NCBI RefSeq assembly: GCF_015627125.1
Contig: NZ_VTDO01000003.1
Location: 124,001 to 188,000, forward strand
Origin: Acinetobacter rathckeae
GTDB taxonomy: Bacteria > Pseudomonadota > Gammaproteobacteria > Pseudomonadales > Moraxellaceae
DNA length: 64,000 bases
Direction of reading: 5' to 3'
Each line of letters starts with the position of its first letter. Position 1 is the first letter of the stretch. This document shows, piece by piece, positions 19,234 to 27,017 of this stretch. Position numbers and translations under genes: made by a program. The notes under the pieces are model-generated. The model was not told where the DNA came from and did not search any database. It saw only the letters and a list, made by a program, of their open reading frames with translations.

Positions 19234-21453
19234 ATGAATAACCCACTGCCTTTTCGTATTCGTGTTGCTGTACCTGTCCCAATTCACGAATATTTTGATT
19301 ACGAAGTATCTGCACAACAATATGCCGATATTCAAGCAGGCATGCGGGTCACTGTACCTTTTGGTCGCCAAACCTGTGTAGCCATTGTGATAGAAAAAGT
19401 GGCCTTAGATGTTCCACCATCAACACAATTTAAACTCAAAAAAATTATACAAATACTCGATGAACAACCGTTAATTGATCCACATATTCTCCAATTACTC
19501 ACGTGGTCAGCCCAGTATTATATGTATCCGCTGGGCGAGGTCATACAAAGTGCCTTACCCACACGGCTTAGACAAGGTCATCATTACGATTGTGTCACCA
19601 CGCAATGGCAACTGACTCCATTAGCCCATGAAGAAAATACACTCAAACAACTCAAACGCTCAGAGAAACAACGCCTTGCGGTTGAGTACATACAAACACA
19701 CCCTCACGGCGTACTTGAAACTGAACTGAACCTACACGGTATAAGTACGGCCACGCTAAAAGCATTAGAAAAAAAACAATTAGTACAACAAAATGAAGTC
19801 CAGATTGACTTTAGCCGTAAGCCTGTCGGGTTAGCAGAAAAACAACTCACCGCCAACACAGAGCAATTACAAGCCCTTGAACAAATTGTACCTACACTGC
19901 AAAACTATGCAGGCTATTTACTTGATGGCATTACAGGCAGTGGTAAAACTGAAGTGTACTTACAAGTCATGTGGCAGGTATTAAAGCAAAATAAGCAAGT
20001 ATTGGTTTTAGTCCCCGAAATTGGCTTAACTCCGCAAACAATTGCTAGATTTCGAGCACGGTTTGATTGCCATATTGCCTTATTACACTCAGGGCTAAAT
20101 GACACAAAACGCTTACATGCGTGGCAACAAGCTCAAACAGGGCAAGCAGGTATTATTTTAGGTACACGCTCAGCGTTATATACCCCAATACCCGACTTAG
20201 GGCTGATTATCTTAGATGAAGAACATGACCTTTCATTTAAGCAACAAGAAGGCTTTCGCTACCACGCCAGAGATGTCGCACTGTATAGAGGCTATTTAGC
20301 CAAGTGCCCTGTGATTTTAGGGTCAGCAACCCCTAGTATAGACAGCTTTGCTTTAGCCAAACAAGGCAAGCTCAAGCACATTATGCTCAACCAAAGAGCA
20401 GGCCATGCTCGCATGCCCAAAATGCAGATTTTAGACTTAAAAATTGCCCCTAAACAGCATGGTTTAAGTCTAATCCTGATTGAAAAAATCAAAGCGACAT
20501 TACAGCAAGGTCAACAAGTTTTGGTTTTTTTAAATCGGCGTGGCTATGCCCCTGTACTGATGTGTGAGTCCTGTGCATGGCAAGCCAACTGCCCCCGCTG
20601 TGATGCACATTTTACCTTGCACACCCAACCGTACCAACACTTACACTGCCACCACTGTGGTCTGATACAAACCTTGCCAAAACAATGTCCTGCCTGCCAA
20701 CACCCCACCCTTAAACCGATTGGCTTAGGCACAGTTAAAATTGAAGAAGGCTTAAAAGAGCTTTTTCCTGAGCATGATGTATTACGAGTAGATAAGGACA
20801 GCACCCGCCACGTAGGCAGTTTAGAAAAAATATATGCACAAATTCATGCAGAAAAACCCCTCATTTTACTCGGCACGCAAATGCTGGCCAAAGGGCATCA
20901 TTTTCCACATGTGAGTTTAGTGGCCATTTTAGATATAGATGCAGGCCTACTCAGTGTTGACTTTAGAGCCCCCGAACGTACTGCACAGCTCATCACTCAA
21001 GTGGCGGGACGTGCAGGGCGTGGCGACTATCACGGCGAAGTGATCTTGCAAACACTTCGGCCAGAACACCCTATACTGCACACATTGCTTGAACACGGCT
21101 ACCGTACGTTTGCCGAGCAAACCCTCAAAGAGCGAGAAACCGCCTGCTTACCACCCTATCGCTACAGTATTTTAATTCGCAGCGATGCTAAAAATGAACA
21201 ACACAATCTAGCGTTTCTCAGCCAAAATGCCAAACTATTGACTGACAATGCACAGCAAAGCGTAGATGTTTGGGGGCCAATACCCGCACCCATGCAACGT
21301 AAGGCAGGAAAATACCACGCACACATGCTATTACTTGCAAGTAGTCGAGTGCAGTTACACCACTACGTCAAACATTGGTGGCAATATGTGCGTGCAACCG
21401 CACCTTCAGATATTCGATTGTCTATTGATGTTGACCCACAAGAGTTTGGGTAA
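19234..21453 (+). CDS. priA: Primosomal replication restart helicase PriA
   Basis: 3'-5' DNA helicase that reloads the replisome at stalled forks. It has 739 residues: N-terminal DNA-binding domain (IRVAVPVPIHEYFDYEV), Walker A in DGITGSGKTEVYLQVM, DEEHDLSFKQQ as Walker B, and a zinc-binding insert with paired cysteines (CESCAWQANCPRCDAHF, CHHCGLIQTLPKQCPACQ). The helicase motif VAGRAGRGDYHGEVILQTL follows. ATG 19234 is preferred over TTG 19219. A decayed copy of the GRG-DYHGEVILQTLRP region lies about 2.3 kb downstream, beyond an ABC transporter gene. Confidence 0.97.
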   Translation: MNNPLPFRIRVAVPVPIHEYFDYEVSAQQYADIQAGMRVTVPFGRQTCVAIVIEKVALDVPPSTQFKLKKIIQILDEQPLIDPHILQLLTWSAQYYMYPLGEVIQSALPTRLRQGHHYDCVTTQWQLTPLAHEENTLKQLKRSEKQRLAVEYIQTHPHGVLETELNLHGISTATLKALEKKQLVQQNEVQIDFSRKPVGLAEKQLTANTEQLQALEQIVPTLQNYAGYLLDGITGSGKTEVYLQVMWQVLKQNKQVLVLVPEIGLTPQTIARFRARFDCHIALLHSGLNDTKRLHAWQQAQTGQAGIILGTRSALYTPIPDLGLIILDEEHDLSFKQQEGFRYHARDVALYRGYLAKCPVILGSATPSIDSFALAKQGKLKHIMLNQRAGHARMPKMQILDLKIAPKQHGLSLILIEKIKATLQQGQQVLVFLNRRGYAPVLMCESCAWQANCPRCDAHFTLHTQPYQHLHCHHCGLIQTLPKQCPACQHPTLKPIGLGTVKIEEGLKELFPEHDVLRVDKDSTRHVGSLEKIYAQIHAEKPLILLGTQMLAKGHHFPHVSLVAILDIDAGLLSVDFRAPERTAQLITQVAGRAGRGDYHGEVILQTLRPEHPILHTLLEHGYRTFAEQTLKERETACLPPYRYSILIRSDAKNEQHNLAFLSQNAKLLTDNAQQSVDVWGPIPAPMQRKAGKYHAHMLLLASSRVQLHHYVKHWWQYVRATAPSDIRLSIDVDPQEFG

Positions 21454-21493
21454 AATTGACTTTATTGGTATGTCTGTCATATAACTAACAACT

Positions 21494-21504
21494 GCCTCAA
21501 ACAG
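21494..21504 (+). repeat. 11-bp direct repeat, left copy
   Basis: GCCTCAAACAG, identical to 23237-23247. The two copies bracket the ABC transporter gene. Confidence 0.55.
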
Positions 21505-21534
21505 ACCATAGAAATATACAATAAAGGCGAGTCC

Positions 21535-23235
21535 ATGAATAATAAACACCTGAATATTTATCAATTTTTCTGGTCACTGTCTAAACAAAGATTCACTCGA
21601 GCAAAACCCGCTTTTGCTTTATTACTTGTCATTATTATTGCGTCATCTGCTTTAAGTAGCCTTGTACCATATTTAATGAAAGACATTGTAAATTATAATG
21701 AAAGCACTCAAACCAATACACCATCCTACCTGAGTATGTTGTACCTACTCGTTATTGCATATGCAGTTGCATGGCTTATGGAACAATTAACTGAATGGAC
21801 TAAAAACCTCTTATCTGCATATATTTTAGCTAACTTTGAATCAGCACTGATTTATAGCACTTTAGAACATTTCTTTCAGCTCACCTACAATGAACAAAAA
21901 AAGCTAAATGTAGGTATATTTAACTCAGATGTTCAGCGAGGAACGTCCGCTTTTGGCCAAGTGAACTACACATTTTTTCTGAGTATTTTACCCATTTTGG
22001 CACAGCTTATTTTTATGTGCATGGTTTTAGCAACCAGTATTAATACAATATTTAGCTTCGCTTTTCTTATCAGCATAAGCATTATTTTTTATGTAACCTA
22101 TAGACTTAATAAAGCGTCCTCAAATGCATTCAAGCAAATATATGAGTCTAAAAACCAAGTTAATAAATTTTTTATTGAAAAAATAAGTATGCCCTATGAG
22201 ATTAAAGTCAATCATTCAGAACAACATGAGCTAAACAAGTTTGATCTTTTAGTAAATACCTTTCGTTCAAAAACATTTCAAAGCAACAGCAAAATCAGCT
22301 TCATTATGATGCGCCAAGTGCTCTTTATTGGCATATTTCTATTATCGTTTATGCTTGTATCGGCATATCTTTTTCAAAATAAAGCCATTAATTCAGGTAT
22401 TTTTGTTTTAGTCAGCACTTATATTATTCAACTCACCACGCCTTTTATACTTATATCTCAAACCATTATGCGATTAAATGGCAATTTAATTTCACTTGAA
22501 AAGTTATATGGCTATTTCCAATGTCCTAAAGATCATCCATTAAAAGCAGATCAAGATACCTTTGATCACACCATGCACCACCCTACTGTCTTCGAGTTTT
22601 CAAATGCAACCATTACGCTAGGTGATCAAACATTAACCACATTTAACCACCAGATTTTAGGTCAAAAAACATATGCTGTTATTGGCAAAACAGGCTCAGG
22701 CAAAACCTCTTTTATTAACTATTTACTAGGCATAGAAAAAATACATGCTGGGCATTTAAGTTATAAAGGCATTGATATATCTCAAGCTCATACACATAAA
22801 ACCTATCAAGACATTGCCTTTGTGAGCCAAGATCCTAAACTCATTTCTGGAAGTTTCAGAGAAAATTTGGTCTACAACTCCACCCATAAAATCACTGATG
22901 ATGACATCATAGCTTTCTTAAAGAGTTTTAATTTAGCCCACCTTCTAGCTGACAACCACATCACACTTGATGATTCAATTGACCTGATCAGCAACAATTT
23001 TTCAGGTGGTGAGCTACAAAGAATAAATATTATTCGAGCACTGCTCAAAAAGCCAAAAACCCTTATTCTTGATGAACCCACATCTGCCTTAGATCAATCT
23101 ATGGCAATCAAAACCATTGAGATATTAAAACAAAATGTGAGTACCATCATTATTATCACCCATGCAAAAGATTGTATTAACTTGTGCGATGAAATCATTA
23201 ATATCGAAGACATGAAAAATACTCATGCAATCTAA
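21535..23235 (+). CDS. Fused ABC exporter (permease-ATPase), substrate unknown
   Basis: A 566-residue half-size type I ABC exporter. The N-terminal membrane domain (about 20-320) has six hydrophobic helices, and the C-terminal ATPase has Walker A GKTGSGKTSFINYLLG, the signature FSGGELQRINIIRALL and Walker B TLILDEPTSALDQS. It presumably homodimerises in the inner membrane. There is no N-terminal peptidase domain. It lies between priA and a decayed priA fragment and is bracketed by an 11-bp repeat. Its base composition is more AT-rich than priA. These points suggest acquisition. No peptide or drug substrate gene is adjacent. Confidence 0.88.
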   Translation: MNNKHLNIYQFFWSLSKQRFTRAKPAFALLLVIIIASSALSSLVPYLMKDIVNYNESTQTNTPSYLSMLYLLVIAYAVAWLMEQLTEWTKNLLSAYILANFESALIYSTLEHFFQLTYNEQKKLNVGIFNSDVQRGTSAFGQVNYTFFLSILPILAQLIFMCMVLATSINTIFSFAFLISISIIFYVTYRLNKASSNAFKQIYESKNQVNKFFIEKISMPYEIKVNHSEQHELNKFDLLVNTFRSKTFQSNSKISFIMMRQVLFIGIFLLSFMLVSAYLFQNKAINSGIFVLVSTYIIQLTTPFILISQTIMRLNGNLISLEKLYGYFQCPKDHPLKADQDTFDHTMHHPTVFEFSNATITLGDQTLTTFNHQILGQKTYAVIGKTGSGKTSFINYLLGIEKIHAGHLSYKGIDISQAHTHKTYQDIAFVSQDPKLISGSFRENLVYNSTHKITDDDIIAFLKSFNLAHLLADNHITLDDSIDLISNNFSGGELQRINIIRALLKKPKTLILDEPTSALDQSMAIKTIEILKQNVSTIIIITHAKDCINLCDEIINIEDMKNTHAI

Positions 23236-23236
23236 A

Positions 23237-23247
23237 GCCTCAAACAG
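23237..23247 (+). repeat. 11-bp direct repeat, right copy
   Basis: GCCTCAAACAG starts just after the ABC transporter stop and matches 21494-21504. Here its ends also form part of a short AGCCT/AGGCT hairpin. Confidence 0.55.
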
Positions 23248-23304
23248 GCTTACATTGATATTCCCATTTTTAATTTAACTGGCGTACTTCTACGGTTTAA
23301 AATA

Positions 23305-23410
23305 CAAGTGGCCACTAAATTTGGCAAGACGAGGAGACTTTCACGGAAAAGCGATCTTACAAACGCTTCGGCCACCCCCATACATACACGGCTATACAGC
23401 ATCTTTACGT
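23305..23410 (+). pseudogene. Decayed fragment of a priA 3' region
   Basis: The segment CTTACAAACGCTTCGGCCA (23356-23374) differs from priA 21045-21063 at only two positions. The match extends upstream through TCACGG to CAAGTGGC (23305, priA 20998) with one small indel, and downstream to ACACGGCTA. Translation of 23329-23376 gives RGDFHGKAILQTLRPP against PriA RGDYHGEVILQTLRPE. The fragment has no start and is disrupted. It is non-functional and marks a past duplication or recombination at the priA end. Confidence 0.75.
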
Positions 23411-23576
23411 CACCAATGATGAATAACGAGGTGCTACAATCAACATGGTAATATTTTCACCTACACAGCCATAAAATTGATAAATCACTGTATTCAAACC
23501 GATCAAAAAATTTAAATAAAATGATGCTATCAACACCAAAAAACAGCATAAAAAGCAATTTTTCGTATAAACATGT

Positions 23577-23594
23577 TGTGCCATAAATGGCACA
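23577..23594. promoter_or_regulatory. Putative Ogr/Delta activator site and late promoter of the levansucrase gene
   Basis: TGTGCCATAAATGGCACA is a perfect inverted repeat (8-bp arms, AA spacer) and fits the TGT-N12-ACA pattern of P2-family late-promoter activator sites. Its centre is about 55 bp upstream of position 23641, where a start point would fall if TATTGT (23629-23634) is the -10 box. No good -35 box is seen, as in activator-dependent P2 late promoters. An Ogr-type gene lies 2.7 kb downstream. Confidence 0.7.
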
Positions 23595-23711
23595 TCCAAA
23601 TTGAATTTTTATTTTCCACATCTTGTTCTATTGTCTAAATGTGGCTTCGCAAACAACCTTAAACACTGCGATTTCACAAATAACTTATTGAACTATAGAA
23701 GGAAAATCAAG

Positions 23712-25040
23712 ATGACAAACTTAAACTACCAATCAACCATTTGGACACGTGCAGATGCTTTAAAAGTACATGAAAACGATCCAACCACAACCCAACCGTT
23801 AGTTTCACCCAACTTTCCAGTCATGAGTAATGACGTATTCATTTGGGATACCATGCCACTACGTACCCTCGATGGTACGATTGTTTCTGTTAATGGGTGG
23901 TCTGTAATTTTCACACTCACTGCAAAACGTAGCCCAGAGGTATTTATTGCCAAAGATGGTACATACGATATTACAGCCGACTGGAATGACCGCCACGGTC
24001 GTGCACGTATTTGCTTTTGGTATTGTAAAGATGGTAAAAGCTGGATTTACGGTGGCCGTGTCATGAAAGAAGGGGTATCACCAACCTCACGTGAATGGGC
24101 AGGAACACCTATTTTACTCAATGATCAGGGTGATATTGATTTGTACTATACCTGTGTAACACCAGGTGCAACCATTGCCAAAGTTCGCGGTCGTATCGTA
24201 ACAACAGACAAAGGGGTAAGTGTTGAAGGCTTCAATACAGTAAAATCACTCTTTCCAGCAGATGGTAAATATTACCAAACTGAAGCACAAAACCCTTATT
24301 GGAACTTTCGTGACCCATGCCCATTTATTGACCCCAATGATGGACGCTTATATATGGTCTTTGAAGGCAATGTTGCAGGGGATCGAGGCTCTCATAAAGT
24401 GGGCTCGGCTGAAATGGGCAGTACACCACCAGGCTATGACCAAGTTGGCGGTGCACGTTATCAAACAGGATGTATTGGTTTAGCCGTTGCGACTGATTTA
24501 ACTGGTGATAACTGGAAAATTTTACCACCACTGGTGACGGCTGTTGGTGTAAATGACCAGACTGAACGCCCCCATTATGTATTTAAAAATGGGAAATACT
24601 ACCTCTTTACCATTAGCCATAAATACACATATGCTGATGGATTGACTGGACCTGATGGTGTCTACGGTTTTGTCAGTGAAAGCCTTACAGGCCCATATCG
24701 CCCAATGAATAGCTCTGGTTTAGTGCTTGGAAATCCATCATCACAGCCTTACCAGACCTACTCACATTATGTTATGCCCAATGGTTTAGTCACCTCATTT
24801 ATTGATTCTGTGCCTGTACCTACACCTAATCCCAAAGACTTACAGTATCGTATTGGTGGGACAGAAGCTCCAACTGTACGAATTGAGTTAAAAGGAGATA
24901 CTTCATTTGTCATCGAAACACTAGACTATGGCTATATCCCTGCAATGCGTGATATTAAGTTAAGAAAGCGACGTAGTGGTCTAAGTAGTATTCTTGACGA
25001 TATTCTTAACCTTAATTTAACTCAAAAAGAAGCGGCCTAA
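23712..25040 (+). CDS. Levansucrase (GH68), no signal peptide
   Basis: Splits sucrose, releasing glucose, and transfers fructose to make levan or fructo-oligosaccharides. The 442 residues match gram-negative GH68 enzymes such as Zymomonas LevU from end to end. The catalytic residues are visible: nucleophile Asp46 in FIWDTMPLR, transition-state stabiliser Asp201 in FRDPCPF and acid/base Glu285 in [12 protein letters not shown]. The segments [21 protein letters not shown] and YGYIP are also typical. There is no N-terminal signal peptide. ATG 23712 is chosen for its GAAGGA ribosome binding site. The substrate is extracellular, so export must occur. A holin gene follows after 29 nt. Confidence 0.95.
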   Translation: MTNLNYQSTIWTRADALKVHENDPTTTQPLVSPNFPVMSNDVFIWDTMPLRTLDGTIVSVNGWSVIFTLTAKRSPEVFIAKDGTYDITADWNDRHGRARICFWYCKDGKSWIYGGRVMKEGVSPTSREWAGTPILLNDQGDIDLYYTCVTPGATIAKVRGRIVTTDKGVSVEGFNTVKSLFPADGKYYQTEAQNPYWNFRDPCPFIDPNDGRLYMVFEGNVAGDRGSHKVGSAEMGSTPPGYDQVGGARYQTGCIGLAVATDLTGDNWKILPPLVTAVGVNDQTERPHYVFKNGKYYLFTISHKYTYADGLTGPDGVYGFVSESLTGPYRPMNSSGLVLGNPSSQPYQTYSHYVMPNGLVTSFIDSVPVPTPNPKDLQYRIGGTEAPTVRIELKGDTSFVIETLDYGYIPAMRDIKLRKRRSGLSSILDDILNLNLTQKEAA

Positions 25041-25069
25041 TTGCTTTTGAGTCTAAAAGGGGGATATCT

Positions 25070-25375
25070 ATGCTACTTCATGAACTATCGATTGTAGAAA
25101 TCATTAAAACATGGTGGCAAGGTGATATGACATTTTATGGTGTCCTGATGTCTATAGTCATGGCTATACTTCGTATGATATATACAGGAGCTTCATGGAC
25201 CATAACCATTTGCGAAGGCTTGCTGTGCGGTGCACTGACCCTTACCGCAGTATCAACAATGAATTACTTTAATGTACCATCTGACCTTACGGTTGCGATC
25301 GGTGGTTTTATTGGATTCATTGGGGTAAAAAAGCTTACCGTCTATATTCATCGTTTTTTAGATAAAAAGTTATAA
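25070..25375 (+). CDS. Phage holin, lambda-holin family
   Basis: A 101-residue inner-membrane protein with three hydrophobic segments (about 22-40, 44-64, 70-88). The layout AILRMIYTGASWTITICEGLLCGALTLTAVSTMNYF and DLTVAIGGFIGFIGVKKL matches lambda-family (PF05106-like) phage holins. It ends with the basic tail HRFLDKKL. Holins form membrane lesions that release endolysins or other cytoplasmic proteins. It has a strong AAAAGGGGG ribosome binding site, follows the levansucrase gene by 29 nt with no terminator between them, and precedes a terminator, so the two form one operon. No endolysin gene is adjacent. Confidence 0.85.
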   Translation: MLLHELSIVEIIKTWWQGDMTFYGVLMSIVMAILRMIYTGASWTITICEGLLCGALTLTAVSTMNYFNVPSDLTVAIGGFIGFIGVKKLTVYIHRFLDKKL

Positions 25376-25388
25376 ACACTTTTACCTG

Positions 25389-25418
25389 TAAAGCTGGTTT
25401 GTTCTCAAGCCAGCTTTA
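25389..25418. terminator. Bidirectional terminator between holin and repressor genes
   Basis: Arms TAAAGCTGG and CCAGCTTTA with a 12-base loop, at the convergent ends of the holin and repressor genes. Confidence 0.75.
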
Positions 25419-26081
25419 TCTTAAATTTTGAATATGCCGCACCACTACACCAATAATTCTAATTTTATGTTGAATCGAATTAATCTTTGCAAAGTCAGGG
25501 TTTAACGGAATCAATTCAAACAATTCACGACCGTATTCATCATAGCTGATCACTCGGTACTTTTTAAACGTCACTTCGTAATCACTATTTTCTGCAATGA
25601 CAAAATCGCCAGGTTTAGCGCATAAATTAGGGTCAATAATAATGTGATCCCCTTCTGAAAACCGAGGGAGCATACTCTTCCCAACAATTTGAACACTAAA
25701 AATATCTTCAGGTAAACTGCCCTTATAATCACTATAAGTAAACCCTAGAATATTACTGCCATCATAAATGACTTCACGAAACTTCCCTGCTTGTACAAAA
25801 TCCAATACTGGTATTTTGCTTAGGCCGTTATGATTATAACTCACATTATTATATGCATTTTTAACGTCAGGTACTGCACTATCCTCTTTTCCAGTTAATA
25901 ACCATTCAATAGATACATTCAAAAGCTCAGCAATTGCATTTAGACTTTCTAATTTCGGTTGGTTTTCGCCACGTAGCCATTTGGTAACAGCAACGCTAGA
26001 TTTACCTGTTGCCCTAGAAATATCAGCTTGTTTCAACTTCATTTCATTGAGCTTTTGCTGTATGCGCTCATGTAACAACAT
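25416..26081 (-). CDS. Phage-type S24/LexA-like repressor
   Basis: A 221-residue CI/C2-type repressor. The N-terminal helix-turn-helix (about residues 15-62) reads LKQADISRATGKSSVAVTKWLRGENQPKLESLNAIAELL. The C-terminal S24 peptidase domain keeps all self-cleavage elements: an Ala98-Gly99 bond in DFVQAGKF, Ser136 in VGKSMLPRFSEGDHIIID, and Lys173 in EVTFKKYR. It should therefore be inactivated by RecA filaments after DNA damage. AGGA precedes its ATG. AACTTAAGTT palindromes in the divergent leader toward the ogr gene are probable operators. Confidence 0.88.
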   Translation of the reverse strand: MLLHERIQQKLNEMKLKQADISRATGKSSVAVTKWLRGENQPKLESLNAIAELLNVSIEWLLTGKEDSAVPDVKNAYNNVSYNHNGLSKIPVLDFVQAGKFREVIYDGSNILGFTYSDYKGSLPEDIFSVQIVGKSMLPRFSEGDHIIIDPNLCAKPGDFVIAENSDYEVTFKKYRVISYDEYGRELFELIPLNPDFAKINSIQHKIRIIGVVVRHIQNLR

Positions 26082-26127
26082 ATTTAGTATCCTAGATTAA
26101 CAATTGCTATCTTCTACAAGAAAAATT

Positions 26128-26209
26128 AACTTTAATTATATTAAACCAAATTATTGAAACTTAAGTTAGATAGTGATACCCTAAAATCTCAAATAAACCA
26201 ACTTAAGTT
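26128..26209. promoter_or_regulatory. Probable repressor operators between repressor and ogr-type genes
   Basis: Two perfect 10-bp palindromes AACTTAAGTT at 26158-26167 and 26200-26209 lie 42 bp apart, about four helical turns. A degenerate copy AACTTTAATT lies at 26128-26137 and overlaps a leftward TATAAT (26140 to 26135) in front of the repressor. This arrangement would allow autoregulation and control of the rightward promoter. Confidence 0.6.
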
Positions 26210-26319
26210 AACTAAAGTGTTCAAATAGAGGACCGTTTTTCGATATAAAAACATTTGGTTCAAAAAAGTTAGATAAAAACACCTAAATAGCTCATATAAA
26301 TAATATAGGATTTTTTGTT

Positions 26320-26517
26320 ATGATGAAATGTCCCGTTTGCCATCATACCTCTTATACACGTACAAGTCGCTACCTATCGGCACAAACCAAAGAGGTATAT
26401 TACCAGTGCCAAAATATGAGCTGCTCTACTACATTTAAAACCATTGAAAGTGTAGATAAAATCATCTCAGAGCCACTATTAAAAAAACAAACACGCATTC
26501 TTGAAACAAGCCAATGA
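26320..26517 (+). CDS. Ogr/Delta-type zinc-finger late transcription activator
   Basis: A 65-residue protein of the P2 Ogr/Delta family. The cysteines are at positions 4, 7, 30 and 35 (C-x2-C-x22-C-x4-C), the same spacing as P2 Ogr. The segment HTSYTRTSRYLSAQTKEVYYQCQNMSCSTTFKTIESV is closely similar to Ogr. Ogr binds upstream of phage late promoters and recruits RNA polymerase. AGGA is nine bases before the first ATG; a second ATG follows directly. No complete prophage surrounds it. A matching TGT-N12-ACA palindrome lies before the levansucrase gene. Confidence 0.88.
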   Translation: MMKCPVCHHTSYTRTSRYLSAQTKEVYYQCQNMSCSTTFKTIESVDKIISEPLLKKQTRILETSQ

Positions 26518-27017
26518 ATACCTATGTGGCATAGTTATTAATCTTAGATATGCCAAAGTGGCAAAATATATGGCAATGTAAAATGAGTTATGCAAAAAGT
26601 TATCGCAGGGAGATCAGCCTTCTGGCGTTACCATGAACATACTATTCGCTCTAACATTTTTTATAAATGAAAGACTCAAATTATGTGGGCTACAACGTGC
26701 TAAATCACTTCAAATTAGAGCCAGTATAGTTTGAGCAATAAGAGCTGTATTACGACAATTTCATAATGGAATGCTTTTCATAAAAAATAGTAAATACTAG
26801 CCAATACATTCGGTTAATTTTCGGGTGTATTACCCATATACTTGTGTCTATTTTTACTTAACCAGTCGACTGTTACGATCTAAAACATAATGTTGAATAA
26901 ATACTTACAAAAGTTTCAACTTAACACCCCAATCATATCTATGTGACTATCTTATCTGCACACTTTCATTTTAAAATAACAATGACTCACATTTGCACGT
27001 AGTACACAGGCGGCATC
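26518..27017. other. 500-bp non-coding right end of the island
   Basis: AT-rich, with no gene-size reading frame. It contains an inverted pair GGCAT/ATGCC near 26527-26555 and a GGGT/ACCC pair near 26823-26835. It may hold the promoter of the downstream antiporter gene and phage remnants too decayed to identify. I found no integrase, tRNA or duplicated attachment site. Confidence 0.45.

Noticed and set aside
23405..23599. Leftward 64-codon frame covering the Ogr-type palindrome, with a hydrophobic stretch
   Set aside because: The first codons are the palindrome itself, there is no ribosome binding site and no similarity I recognise. The regulatory reading explains the conserved symmetry better.
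26590..26670. 26-codon frame after ogr that might be a phage remnant
   Set aside because: No recognisable similarity and too short to support.
21454..27017. Complete prophage or integrative element
   Set aside because: No integrase, replication, capsid or tail genes and no duplicated attachment site or tRNA could be found.
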